DNA from: Burkholderia ambifaria | GTDB taxonomy: Bacteria; Pseudomonadota; Gammaproteobacteria; Burkholderiales; Burkholderiaceae | Assembly (NCBI RefSeq): GCF_001443045.1 | Contig: NZ_LKPJ01000016.1 | Span: 1-64,000, forward strand | Reading direction: 5' to 3' | Length of the DNA stretch: 64,000 bases | In this document: positions 1-7,952 of the stretch, piece by piece | Layout: every line of letters begins with the position of its first letter | How positions within the stretch are numbered: position 1 is the first letter of the stretch | Notes under the pieces: model-generated | Database searches by the model: none | The model's input: the letters and a program-made list of their open reading frames with translations, nothing else | Told to the model about the DNA's origin: nothing | Translations under genes and position numbers: made by a program

Positions 1-1
1 G

Positions 2-451
2 CGGATGTGGACCGAGTACGTGACGTGGTTCTCGAACGAAGAGGGCAAGAAAGGGCGCATCGCGGTCGGGCAGTTGGCCGACCTGATGGTCCCGGATCGC
101 GATTTCTTCACGTGCGCGGAGGACGATATCGCCGATACGACGGCGTTGCTGACGGTGGTGGGCGGCCGGATCGTGTGGGGCGCCGGGCCGTTCGCGTCGC
201 ACGACGCGCCGATTCCGCCCGCGATGCCGGACTGGTCGCCGGTGCGCGCGTACGGCGGCTATGGCGGCTGGGGGGCGACGCAGCGCGACGGCGCGCCGCT
301 GCAACGGGCGGCGGCTGCGGCGATGTGCGGCTGCGCGAGTGCGTGCGGGATGCACGGCCATGCGCATGCCAGCGCATGGAGCCGCACGTTGCCGACGTCG
401 GACGCGAAGGGCTTCTGGGGCGCGTTCGGTTGTTCGTGCTGGGCGGTCTGA
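2..451 (+). CDS. Amidohydrolase family protein, C-terminal part (5' end outside window)
   Basis: Only about the last 149 residues are present; the frame is already open at the window edge. The visible part looks like the closing segment of an amidohydrolase_3 / YtcJ-type metal-dependent hydrolase: GQLADLMVPDRDFF (visible residues 23-36) followed by LLTVVGGRIVWG is how the composite beta-domain of this superfamily ends. The metal ligands lie in the missing part, so no substrate can be given. An odd feature is the C-terminal tail, rich in Cys and His (CGCASACG, HGHAHA, and a final GCSCWAV), which lies outside the usual fold. The stop codon ends one base before the ATG of the DoxX gene, so the two are probably co-transcribed. 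Confidence 0.75.
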   Translation, partial: RMWTEYVTWFSNEEGKKGRIAVGQLADLMVPDRDFFTCAEDDIADTTALLTVVGGRIVWGAGPFASHDAPIPPAMPDWSPVRAYGGYGGWGATQRDGAPLQRAAAAAMCGCASACGMHGHAHASAWSRTLPTSDAKGFWGAFGCSCWAV

Positions 452-452
452 C

Positions 453-899
453 ATGACGATCGCAACTGGCCGGCGCAGCCCCGGGTGGATCCGCGCGCTT
501 CTTTCTCCGGCATGGGTCGGATCGCTGGTACGACTCGCGCTCGTTTCCGCTTTCCTCATCGGCGGCGTCAACAAGGCGATGCACTTCGGCGATGCGGTCG
601 CGGAGCAGGCGCATTTCGGCCTGCAACCGGCCGCGCTGTGGGCGGCGCTGGCGGTTGTGGTCGAGATCGGCGGCTCGCTGTGCGTGGTGTTTCGCCGCTT
701 CACGTGGCTCGGCGCCGGCAGCCTCGGCATGCTGACGCTCGTCGCGATGGTGGTGGCGAACGACTTCTGGAACCAGACGGGCGTTGCCCGTTTCATGGCG
801 CTCAACGGCTTTTTCGAACACCTGGGCTTGATTGCGGCGCTCGTCCTTGTCACCATCGTCGGCGATACTCAACGCGGGGAGGGCGACGGCAGTACCTGA
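453..899 (+). CDS. DoxX-family small membrane protein
   Basis: A 148-residue hydrophobic protein with about four predicted membrane segments (roughly residues 20-40, 55-75, 80-100 and 118-138). The early LALVSAFLIGGVNKAMHF stretch resembles the first helix of DoxX/DoxD-type proteins, where a small residue-rich helix is followed by a Gly-Lys turn. DoxX proteins are inner-membrane proteins of poorly defined, often redox-related, function. The ATG was chosen because it follows the preceding stop by one base and begins the hydrophobic protein; the frame is open further upstream only inside the amidohydrolase. Translational coupling to that gene is likely. The family assignment rests on hydropathy and motif likeness, not on a catalytic motif. 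Confidence 0.65.
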   Translation: MTIATGRRSPGWIRALLSPAWVGSLVRLALVSAFLIGGVNKAMHFGDAVAEQAHFGLQPAALWAALAVVVEIGGSLCVVFRRFTWLGAGSLGMLTLVAMVVANDFWNQTGVARFMALNGFFEHLGLIAALVLVTIVGDTQRGEGDGST

Positions 900-1131
900 G
901 CGCCGGATCGGGCGTCGAAACCAACGGAATGCAGCCTGAGGGAAGGCCGCGCGGCAGCGCGTGTCGAGACGATGGCGGGCGGTTTCGTTGCGACGTCCGC
1001 GGCAGCAAGTCGCGGCCCCTGGCAGCCGGCGCGACCGTGGTCGCGCCGCCGTCGACTTGCCGCGAACGCGATGCGGCACGCGTGCAGTTCCCGGGCGCCG
1101 CATCGCCCAACCTCTACACACACGTGACGAA

Positions 1132-1824
1132 TTGAAATCTGAAGACACCATTCTTTCCGCGGTCGCCGGATTCGTCGATACGCTGAGCTTCGTCTCGCTG
1201 TTCGGCTTGTTCACCGCCCACGTGACCGGCAACTTCGTGCTGATCGGCGCGGGCGTTGCCGGATTCGGGCAGGGCATCCTGCTGAAGCTGAGCGTGTTTC
1301 CCGCATTCGTGTGCGGCGTGGTCGCGGCGAGCCTGATCGCGCGGTCGCTGTCCGCGCGGCCGGCATGGCAGGGCACGCGTGCGCTGCATACGGTGCAGGC
1401 CGTGCTGCTGCTCGGCTTCTGTGCGGCCGGCGTGTGGGCGACGCCCATCACGCAGTCCGACAGCCTGCCGGTGCTGGTGGCCGGCATCGTCGGCACGTTC
1501 GCGATGGGCGTGCAGAACGCGCATCCGCGCGTCATCGCACGTGCCGGCGTGCCGAACACGGTGATGACGGGCAACGTCACGCAGGCGATTCTCGATGCCG
1601 TCGACCTGTTGTCCGCCGGTACGGCCGACAGCGCGCGCGTGGCCGCGCGCGCGCGGTTCGGCAAGATGCTGCCGGCGATCGTCGCGTTCGCGCTCGGCGC
1701 AATGGCCGGCGCGATCGGCTTCCGCTACGTCGGATTCTGGGCGCTGCTCGCGCCGGCCGGCGCGCTCGCGGTGCTGGCATTGACGTCGGGCGCGCAGGAC
1801 ACGGCGCCTGCCGCACGGAGCTGA
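1132..1824 (+). CDS. DUF1275 (YoaK-type) membrane protein, TTG start
   Basis: A 230-residue membrane protein. The N-terminal signature AGFVDTLSFVSLFGLFTAHV followed by TGNFV is diagnostic for DUF1275 (YoaK family), and a second TG-N motif (VMTGNVTQA) sits near the middle, as expected for this six-helix family. The function is unknown. No ATG lies near the conserved start. TTG at 1132 gives the usual family length, whereas the open frame continues upstream through arginine-rich sequence that is not DUF1275-like. The ribosome site before TTG is weak, so the exact start is uncertain. The gene converges on the substrate-binding protein gene, with a shared hairpin covering both stop codons. Confidence 0.7.
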   Translation: MKSEDTILSAVAGFVDTLSFVSLFGLFTAHVTGNFVLIGAGVAGFGQGILLKLSVFPAFVCGVVAASLIARSLSARPAWQGTRALHTVQAVLLLGFCAAGVWATPITQSDSLPVLVAGIVGTFAMGVQNAHPRVIARAGVPNTVMTGNVTQAILDAVDLLSAGTADSARVAARARFGKMLPAIVAFALGAMAGAIGFRYVGFWALLAPAGALAVLALTSGAQDTAPAARS

Positions 1825-1868
1825 GATGGCGGACACCGCGAGCGCCATGCACGCGGTGTCCCGATCTC
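1823..1868. terminator. Bidirectional hairpin between convergent genes
   Basis: A perfect 10-bp stem (1831-1840 with 1852-1861, arm GGACACCGCG) is nested in an outer 5-bp stem (GAGAT at 1823-1827 with ATCTC at 1864-1868). It overlaps the stop codons of both convergent genes. There is no long T tract, so this is a likely but not classical terminator. Confidence 0.55.
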
Positions 1869-3012
1869 AATGCTGGACGCCCAGGCTTTCGCGTTTCCCG
1901 TCCTTGAACGTATAGAGCGTCAGCGTGGCGTTTTGCAGATCGCCCTTCGCGTCAAAGCGTGTTTCACCGATGACGCCCTTGTAGTCGGTCTTCTTCAGAT
2001 ACGGAAGGTACTTCGCCGGGTCGGACGAGCCGGCTCGCTTCATCGCGTCGACGAGAATCATGATCGCGTCATACGCATACGGCGCGTAGATCACCACGTC
2101 CTGACCATATTTCTGCTTGAAGCGCTTCCTGAAGTTCTCCATCCCCGGCGCGTATTCAGGCGTGATGCCGCCGGCTTCTGCGCAAATGACCTGTCTGCCG
2201 TTGAGCGCCGCACCCGCGAGATCGGGCAGTTCACCGGTACAGATGCCATCGCCGCCCATGAACTTCGAGGCCATCCCGAGCTGCTGCATCTGCTTGATCA
2301 TCGGGCCGCCCTGGGCATCCATTCCGCCGTAGAAGACAACATCGGGATTTTCGCCTTTCATGGCGGTCAGCACGCCACGAAAGTCGGTTGCCTTGTCGGT
2401 GGTGTACTGGCGAGATACGAGTTTCGCACCGGCGGACGTTGCCGACTTCAGGAATTCGTCGGCGATACCTTGTCCATACGCGGTTCGATCGTCGATGACC
2501 GCCACGGATCGGGCATTCCATTTCCGCACCGCATATTTGCCGAGCACCGAGCCGAGTTGGCCGTCGTTGGCGACGAGACGAAAGGCGGTGTCGAAGCCTT
2601 GCTGCGTGTACTTCGGGTTGGTGGATGATTGCGATATCTCCGGGATGCGGGCGTCGTAGTAGATCTTCGAGGCCGGGATCGTCGCCCCCGAGTTGAAATG
2701 ACCGACGACGCCCTTGACCCCCGCGTCGACCAGGCGCTGGGCGACCTGGGTTGCCTGTCTTGGATCACCCGCGTCGTCCTCGACCTGCAATTCGATCCGG
2801 ACCGTCCTGCCGCCAATAACTGGCGGATTCGCATTCAGGTCGTCGGCGGCCATCCGTGCGCCGCGCTCGACGTCCTTGCCCAGATTCGCATTCTGGCCCG
2901 TCAATGGTCCGGCAAAACCCAGTTTTACAACATCTTCCTGCGCATTGGCGGCGCCCGAAGCGAGCGCGATGGAGGCACTGCCGATCGCGATGACCGATTT
3001 CAAGCGTTTCAT
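1867..3012 (-). CDS. Branched-chain/amide amino-acid ABC transporter substrate-binding protein (orphan)
   Basis: 381 residues. It has a clear Sec signal peptide (basic MKRLK, hydrophobic core, ANA-Q cleavage near residue 24) followed by a type I periplasmic binding fold (VKLGFAGPLTGQNANLGKD near residues 29-47). LivK/HAA-type proteins bind amino acids in the periplasm and deliver them to LivHMGF permeases; no permease or ATPase genes are adjacent, so this receptor must borrow another system. The ATG at 3012 follows GGAGAACGG and begins the signal peptide; an upstream in-frame extension lacks signal-peptide character. It lies 141 bases downstream of the SHMT-like gene on the same strand, and the two may form one unit. 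A related protein is encoded at 46797-47945. Confidence 0.85.
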   Translation of the reverse strand: MKRLKSVIAIGSASIALASGAANAQEDVVKLGFAGPLTGQNANLGKDVERGARMAADDLNANPPVIGGRTVRIELQVEDDAGDPRQATQVAQRLVDAGVKGVVGHFNSGATIPASKIYYDARIPEISQSSTNPKYTQQGFDTAFRLVANDGQLGSVLGKYAVRKWNARSVAVIDDRTAYGQGIADEFLKSATSAGAKLVSRQYTTDKATDFRGVLTAMKGENPDVVFYGGMDAQGGPMIKQMQQLGMASKFMGGDGICTGELPDLAGAALNGRQVICAEAGGITPEYAPGMENFRKRFKQKYGQDVVIYAPYAYDAIMILVDAMKRAGSSDPAKYLPYLKKTDYKGVIGETRFDAKGDLQNATLTLYTFKDGKRESLGVQH

Positions 3013-3153
3013 TTCCGTTCTCCAATCACGATATGTGTCGTCAAGCTGCCTTGTGTTTCGGTATCCAAATCGAATGGGGTGCATGCCGCGAATGCCGGAC
3101 CGAATCGGGCGGCGCATCGCGCCGACCCTGGGCCATGTATCGCCTCGCGATCG

Positions 3154-4470
3154 TCAACGCAAATAGTGCAGGGCAGAAAATTGCCGGCGATACTCGCTGA
3201 CGGCGGGCGCCACGTCCTCGGGCGCCTTGCGGCCCAGCAGGACGTCGGCGATGAACGCTGCGAGTTGCGGCATGTCGCGAGCGGTCATGCCCCAGCGAAC
3301 GAGCTCAGGCGTCCCCATCCGCAGGCCGTTGACATCGCCCTGGATCTCGGGGAGCGGCAGCCCGATGCCGCACGCGAGAATGTTGGCCCGCCTGAGTCGC
3401 CTGGCCATCGCCTGGCCGCCATCGAATCGATGCGCTTCGATCGCGAACTGGTGCGACGTCGTGATGCCGCGGTTCCGTGCGAACACCGGCAAGCCCAGTT
3501 CGACAAGCGCGTCGGCCAGTGCCCTGGCCGTGTCGACCATCTCTGCCGCGTAAGGCCGGCCGCATGCCTGCCAATCGAGCATCGTCATCGCGATCGACGC
3601 CGACTTGGCCGCATCGAAGTTGGCCGTCATGCCCGGATAGGCAATGGCGTCGAGCTTCTCCGCCAGCGCAGCGTCGTTGGTCACGATCAACCCGCCGGCC
3701 GCGCCGGCCAGGCTCTTGTACGTGCTCATCGTCATCAGATGCGCGCCTACGGCAAGCGGCTGTTGCCAGGCATGGCCGGCGATCACGCCGCACAGGTGCG
3801 CGGCATCATAGAGCACCACTGCATCGACCTCGTCCGCGATGGCGCGCACCTCCTTGATCGGGTGCGGGAACAGGTTGAGGCTCTGGCCGAGGGTGATGAC
3901 GCGGGGGCGCAGGCGCAGCGCGTCCTCGCGCAGTGCGTTCAGATCGACCGTGTAGCGATCGGCGTCGAATGCCATCAGGTAGGGCTTGACGCCATACATT
4001 CCGGCGGCGCCGTTGGCGTGGTGGCTGAAGTGGCCGCCAACCGTCGCGGACGGCACGAACACGGTGTCGCCCGGCCTGGCCACGGTCATGTATGCGTAAA
4101 GGTTCGCCAGTGCACCGGAGGCGACTCGAATCTCCGCATAGCGCGCGCCGAAGACCTGCGCCACCAGCTCGGCACACAGGACCTCGATTTTCTCGACGCC
4201 TTCCAGTCCCATTTCGTACTTGTCGCCAGGGTAGCCGAGGGACGGCCGCGAACCGACGCCGGCAGCCAGCAGCGCTTCGGCCTTCGGGTTGATGGCATTG
4301 GTGGCCGGGTTGAGGTTGAAGCAGTCGCGCTCGTGTATCACGCGATTTTCTTCGACGAAGGCGAGCAGATCGCGCTCGTTCTGATCCGGGGCCTGGCTGG
4401 CAAAGCGTCTGACCAGCGACTGGATGTAGTTTTCGGGATCCCTGGGGACCCATGGGCGGGCTTCCAACAT
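3154..4470 (-). CDS. Divergent serine hydroxymethyltransferase-family PLP enzyme
   Basis: 438 residues, in the usual length range for SHMT. Fold-type I PLP landmarks are visible: GYPGDKYEMG (79-88), GGHFSHH (145-151), YDAAHLCGV (221-229, with the Asp and His that contact PLP), the Schiff-base Lys252 in STYKSLAGAAGG, and GLRMGTPELVRWGM near the C-terminus. Canonical GlyA has a Gly-Pro-Arg-Gly-Gly run after the lysine; here it is Gly-Ala-Ala-Gly-Gly, and the region around it differs. Housekeeping serine-glycine exchange is therefore not certain; alpha-methylserine or beta-hydroxy-amino-acid aldol reactions are alternatives. ATG at 4470 follows AAGGAAAT. The divergent LysR gene is the probable regulator, and the downstream gene encodes an amino-acid binding protein. 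Confidence 0.8.
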   Translation of the reverse strand: MLEARPWVPRDPENYIQSLVRRFASQAPDQNERDLLAFVEENRVIHERDCFNLNPATNAINPKAEALLAAGVGSRPSLGYPGDKYEMGLEGVEKIEVLCAELVAQVFGARYAEIRVASGALANLYAYMTVARPGDTVFVPSATVGGHFSHHANGAAGMYGVKPYLMAFDADRYTVDLNALREDALRLRPRVITLGQSLNLFPHPIKEVRAIADEVDAVVLYDAAHLCGVIAGHAWQQPLAVGAHLMTMSTYKSLAGAAGGLIVTNDAALAEKLDAIAYPGMTANFDAAKSASIAMTMLDWQACGRPYAAEMVDTARALADALVELGLPVFARNRGITTSHQFAIEAHRFDGGQAMARRLRRANILACGIGLPLPEIQGDVNGLRMGTPELVRWGMTARDMPQLAAFIADVLLGRKAPEDVAPAVSEYRRQFSALHYLR

Positions 4471-4604
4471 GACGATTTCCTTATCACTGGGGGCCGCGCG
4501 AGCGCGGGAGAGCGGTCCTCGGGGTTGATCCGGTGTCTTTCGGAAATCATCGTAGGCGGCGAATATGCTCACGTATATTTATCATTTTTGACGTAATACA
4601 TTAG

Positions 4605-4620
4605 CCATTCTGGTGAATGG
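4605..4620. promoter_or_regulatory. Inverted repeat in the divergent LysR / SHMT-like promoter region
   Basis: CCATT-N6-AATGG, a perfect 5-bp dyad, lies just upstream of the LysR start in the AT-rich 168-bp gap (4471-4638). LysR regulators usually bind dyads in such divergent gaps. No experiment supports this; it is a candidate operator only. Confidence 0.35.
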
Positions 4621-4638
4621 TCTGGTTTTTCCCCTGGG

Positions 4639-5550
4639 ATGAATGCCATGGAAATCGGACGTCTTCGGGCGCTGCTGGAGCTGGCGCGGTGCGGCACGAT
4701 GGCCGCCGCCGCGGAAGCGCTCTTCCTGACGCCATCGGCTGTCTCGCAGCAAATCACGCAGCTCGAGGAGGAGGCCGGCGTCAAGCTCACGGAACGCATC
4801 GGCAGGGGCGTGCGGCTCACTCCGGCAGGCCACGCGCTGGTGGGATACGCGGAGCGGGTCATGGTCGTCCTGGACGAGGCTCGCTCGGAGCTGGCGGTGC
4901 TGCGACGAGAGATCGCCGGCGAGTTGCGCGTTGCCGCCTTTCCGTCGATCGCATCGGCGGTGCTGCCCGACACGGTCAAGGCCTTGCAGCGGGTCTTTCC
5001 GCGCCTCGAGATCATCCTGGAAGAGATGGAGCCGATCGACGGGCTCGCGGCGCTGCGGTCCTGGCGCGCGGATATCGCGCTGATCGACGATCTCTCCATT
5101 GTCGGGGGCGACAAGCAGGAGAACGTCGGTGTCGTGCAGTTGACCGAGGACGTGCTGTACGTGGCGCTCGCGGTCGATCATGCGTTGAGCAGACGGCCGT
5201 CGCTGAGCGTAGCCGACCTGAGGCATGAAGCCTGGGCAATCGATTCGACGTCGAGCGTATTCGGCGACTTCATCGCCGGCTTGTGCCGTCGTGCCGGGTA
5301 CGAGCCGCTGATCAACGCCAAGTGCCGCGGCTTCGAGATGGTCGGCGCGATGGTGGCTGCCGGATGCTCGGTGTCGATCGTGCCCGGTCTCAGGCGAGCG
5401 CGGCCGCTGGCCGGCGTCGCATGGGTCAAGCTGAAACCGGAAGTGCGCCGCAAGATCTACGTCGCCTATCGTCGCGGCGAGCGCAATCATCCTGCGATCA
5501 ACGTATTCGTCGAGGAGATCGTCCGGACGGCATCGAGCCTGCTCGGCTAG
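4639..5550 (+). CDS. LysR-family transcriptional regulator
   Basis: 303 residues. The N-terminal winged helix-turn-helix is typical of LysR proteins: LELARCGTMAAAAEALFLTP, then SAVSQQITQLEEEAG, over residues 12-48. The remainder is an effector-binding domain in two halves, as in the periplasmic-binding fold. The gene is divergent from the SHMT-like enzyme and amino-acid binding protein genes, which makes them its probable targets, with an amino acid or hydroxy-amino acid as probable effector (inference). ATG 4639 and ATG 4648 are both in frame and neither has a strong ribosome site; the first is used here. Confidence 0.85.
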   Translation: MNAMEIGRLRALLELARCGTMAAAAEALFLTPSAVSQQITQLEEEAGVKLTERIGRGVRLTPAGHALVGYAERVMVVLDEARSELAVLRREIAGELRVAAFPSIASAVLPDTVKALQRVFPRLEIILEEMEPIDGLAALRSWRADIALIDDLSIVGGDKQENVGVVQLTEDVLYVALAVDHALSRRPSLSVADLRHEAWAIDSTSSVFGDFIAGLCRRAGYEPLINAKCRGFEMVGAMVAAGCSVSIVPGLRRARPLAGVAWVKLKPEVRRKIYVAYRRGERNHPAINVFVEEIVRTASSLLG

Positions 5551-5575
5551 AACCGGGCAGGCTCGCAATACCGTC

Positions 5576-5594
5576 GGGCGCGTGTTGCGCGCCC
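5576..5594. terminator. Hairpin between convergent LysR and gfa genes
   Basis: GGGCGCG-N5-CGCGCCC is a 7-bp perfect stem between the ends of two convergent genes. It lacks a T tract. A bidirectional terminator is plausible but weakly supported. The rest of the 237-bp gap shows nothing recognisable. Confidence 0.35.
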
Positions 5595-5787
5595 CGGTTG
5601 CCAACGCCGGGAACGTGTGCCGCAGGCCGGCGCCGACTCATCCCCGCACGAGACGTCCTCGATGAAGCCCGTGAAAAAGCCGCGAGATGACGGCGAACGT
5701 CACGCGCGGCGACGGGTTCGATACACGATTCGCGACCGTCGCGGAGACGCGCGGCAGCTTGCCCCCGCGCGCCGGCCATGGTGGAAC

Positions 5788-6363
5788 TCAGGCCTCGCGA
5801 TACGTCCCTTTGGCTTTCGCCGTATGCGTCGCCAGCGCATCCATCAGCGCCGGGCTCAGGCAATCGTAGGGCTCCAGCCCCTTGCTGCGCAGCGTGTCGC
5901 GCACGTCCGCCATCAACGACGGCGGCGTGCCGCTCTCGATGATCGACGACACGAACGCGGCGAAACCGGGGCCGTCCCAGCCGGCATCCGGCGACAGTTC
6001 GGTGTGGATGAAATCCAGACCGTAAAACGCATGGTCGGCATTTTCGATTCGTCCGAACAGATGCGTGCCGCAGGCGGAGCACGCATGGCGCTGGATCAAC
6101 GCCTTGTCGTCAACGACGCGCAGTTTCTCGCCATGCGCGGTCACGGTGACCTTGTCGCGCGGCACGACGCCCACGACGGAAAACAGCGCGCCGGCCGGCT
6201 TCCAGCATTTCGTGCAGCCGCACGCGTGATTGAAGGCGACCTGGGAATCGACCCGAACCTCGACCGGATCCTGCGCGCACAGGCAGCGCAGCGTACCGCC
6301 CGCGAACTGGGCGGCGCCCTTTTGAATGCCGCGATCGACGGCGGGATGAATGGCGACGGACAT
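5788..6363 (-). CDS. gfa: S-(hydroxymethyl)glutathione synthase (glutathione-dependent formaldehyde-activating enzyme)
   Basis: 191 residues, the length of Paracoccus Gfa. It belongs to the Gfa/CENP-V zinc fold. The expected cysteine sets are all present: CLCAQ near residue 30, HACGCTKCW near 47-55 and HACSACG near 94-100. It accelerates the condensation of formaldehyde with glutathione, the first step of glutathione-linked formaldehyde oxidation in the cytoplasm. The start at 6363 is preferred over 6369 because GGAG lies seven bases before it. Directly upstream on the same strand is the ruined C-terminus of the partner enzyme, the class III alcohol dehydrogenase, so the pair once formed an operon. 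Whether gfa is still transcribed is unclear. Confidence 0.85.
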   Translation of the reverse strand: MSVAIHPAVDRGIQKGAAQFAGGTLRCLCAQDPVEVRVDSQVAFNHACGCTKCWKPAGALFSVVGVVPRDKVTVTAHGEKLRVVDDKALIQRHACSACGTHLFGRIENADHAFYGLDFIHTELSPDAGWDGPGFAAFVSSIIESGTPPSLMADVRDTLRSKGLEPYDCLSPALMDALATHTAKAKGTYREA

Positions 6364-6386
6364 GTTCATGCTCCTTTTTCGGTGCT

Positions 6387-6590
6387 TCAGTAGTGAACGA
6401 CGGTTCGGATCGACTTCCCTTTGCGTATCGGATCGGATGCTGCATTGATTTCGGAGTGCGATTTCGCGAGTGTCACGAACGGCGCAAGCCGGATCTTGCC
6501 GTTCATTGCGTCCTCGACCATGTCTGGCACTGGCGAGCGGTCCTTGCCGGAAAACCGATCCGCGCCCGGCGCCGTCTTCCGGCGCGCGCG
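6387..6590 (-). pseudogene. Relic of S-(hydroxymethyl)glutathione dehydrogenase (adhC/frmA) C-terminus
   Basis: Reading the minus strand up to the TGA at 6387-6389 gives about 60 codons ending VEDAMNGKIRLAPFVTLAKS, then HSEINAASDPIRKGKSIRTV and VHY. This is the characteristic C-terminus of class III zinc alcohol dehydrogenase (helix 'VEDAMxGKIxLxPFVT', then the 'GKSIRTVVHY' end). No zinc-site or NAD-domain sequence is present upstream, so more than 300 residues are gone. It lies immediately before gfa, the expected neighbour in a formaldehyde-detoxification operon. The remaining 6591-6885 stretch shows no further recognisable coding sequence. Confidence 0.8.
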
Positions 6591-6885
6591 AGCGTATCGA
6601 TCCGTCCTTTTGCGCGACGTCCGCGCGCAACCACCCGCGTCAATTCTGCGCCTTTTATGTCGCCTCTCGTTCGTCGATTGAAACTGGGGGGGAGTATATG
6701 ACGGATACTGGAGGGGAGTATACCCGGCGATTTCCCGATTCCATGATCATCGGGCCGGGGGCACGCCGAAGGTGTGCCGGGAGAGCGGGGTAGTCTGAGG
6801 AAAGACCTCGGCGGATCGGATCGCGCCGAGGCTATGTTGAACTGCAGGACCGGGCCCGACATCGCCGGGCCTCGTGACGATCCGG

Positions 6886-7290
6886 CTATTTCACGGGTGT
6901 GAGGACCGGCGCACCCTTGTTCTTGATCATGAACACCACGAACTTCGCAGGTTTCGTGCTGCTGGCGTTTCGTCCGACCGTGTGCACGTCCTCGGGGCCT
7001 TCGTGGTACGTGTCGCCGGCATGGAGCGTGACCGTTTTCCCACCGTTCAGGCCCATCACGATGCTGCCGTCGAGCACGTAGACGAATGCGTGCGCGTCGT
7101 GACGATGAACGGGATCGACGCTGCCGGGCGGATAGTCCACGACGATCATTTCGACTTCCTTGCCCGGATATTCGGGCAACGGTTCCGTGGTCAGTTGCGT
7201 CACCTTGGCCTGCGGCGCGGCGGCCGCCGGCTGAACGGGCATGAGCAGTGACACTGCAAGCGGTGCGAGAGCGAGCATGATGCGTTTCAT
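6886..7290 (-). CDS. Secreted small cupin-domain protein
   Basis: 134 residues. A Sec signal peptide (MKRIM, hydrophobic LALAPLAVSLLMP, Ala-rich cleavage region near residue 24) is followed by a single cupin barrel. The first cupin motif is seen in GSVDPVHRHDAHAFVYVLDG (His pair and acidic residue as metal ligands), and the second in the GDTYHEGPEDVHTVGRN segment. Such small periplasmic cupins have no fixed substrate; many bind a divalent metal. It begins four bases after the stop of the AhpD-like gene, so the two are co-transcribed, perhaps in a peroxide or radical response (inference). The enzyme activity cannot be named. Confidence 0.75.
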   Translation of the reverse strand: MKRIMLALAPLAVSLLMPVQPAAAAPQAKVTQLTTEPLPEYPGKEVEMIVVDYPPGSVDPVHRHDAHAFVYVLDGSIVMGLNGGKTVTLHAGDTYHEGPEDVHTVGRNASSTKPAKFVVFMIKNKGAPVLTPVK

Positions 7291-7294
7291 GTCG

Positions 7295-7774
7295 TTACTC
7301 CAGATTGGCCTTGTCGAGCCCGAACATCTTGTCGAACGAGCCAGGCACGGTGCGGAACGCGACGTTCAGCCGGTTCCAGTTGTTGATCGCACCGACGAGG
7401 AAGGTGAGATCCGACAACTCCTTCTCCGAATAGTGGGCCCGCACGCGTTCGTAGAGATCGTCCGGCACGCCATGCGACGGAATCTGCGTCAGTGCTTCGG
7501 TCCATGCCAGCGCGGCGCGCTCGCGCGGCGAAAACAGCGTCGACTCGCGCCAGATCGCGACGTGATGCAGGCGCAGTTCGCGCTCGCCGTGGATCTTGGC
7601 CGTCTTGATATGCATGTCGACGCAGAACGCGCAGCCGTTGAGTTGCGATGCGCGAATCTCGACGAGCTCGCGAACCGGCGCTTCGATCGTCGTCTTTTGA
7701 AGCAGCCCGTCGAGCTCGACGAGTTTCTTGGTCAGTTCCGGCGATTGCTGAAAGTAGTTGATACGTTGCGTCAT
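7295..7774 (-). CDS. Carboxymuconolactone decarboxylase-family (AhpD-like) protein
   Basis: 159 residues. The AhpD-type signature is present: ELVEIRASQLNGCAFCVDMH (about residues 41-60), with two cysteines in Cys-x-x-Cys spacing followed by His. This is the redox site of alkylhydroperoxidase D-like proteins. The C-terminal helix (LTFLVGAINNWNRLNVAFR) is also typical. Family members reduce peroxides or act as thiol-linked carriers; true carboxymuconolactone decarboxylases lack the Cys pair. ATG 7774 follows AGGAG. The gene is first in a two-gene unit with the secreted cupin, and an Ohr peroxidase gene lies 178 bases upstream on the same strand, suggesting an oxidative-stress group. Confidence 0.85.
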   Translation of the reverse strand: MTQRINYFQQSPELTKKLVELDGLLQKTTIEAPVRELVEIRASQLNGCAFCVDMHIKTAKIHGERELRLHHVAIWRESTLFSPRERAALAWTEALTQIPSHGVPDDLYERVRAHYSEKELSDLTFLVGAINNWNRLNVAFRTVPGSFDKMFGLDKANLE

Positions 7775-7952
7775 GATCCGTTCTCCTGATGTGTGGAATC
7801 GGTACTGCCGGTGCTGCACATGGCGATGCATCGCACGACCGGCCTGACAACCATCGTAATCGCGAGTCTCGCGGGCCAGTAGTGCCGGGGACGTGCGCAC
7901 TCTGTTGCCGCTTCGGCACCAATCGCGCGCGACGTGCGTCGCCGACGTTCGG

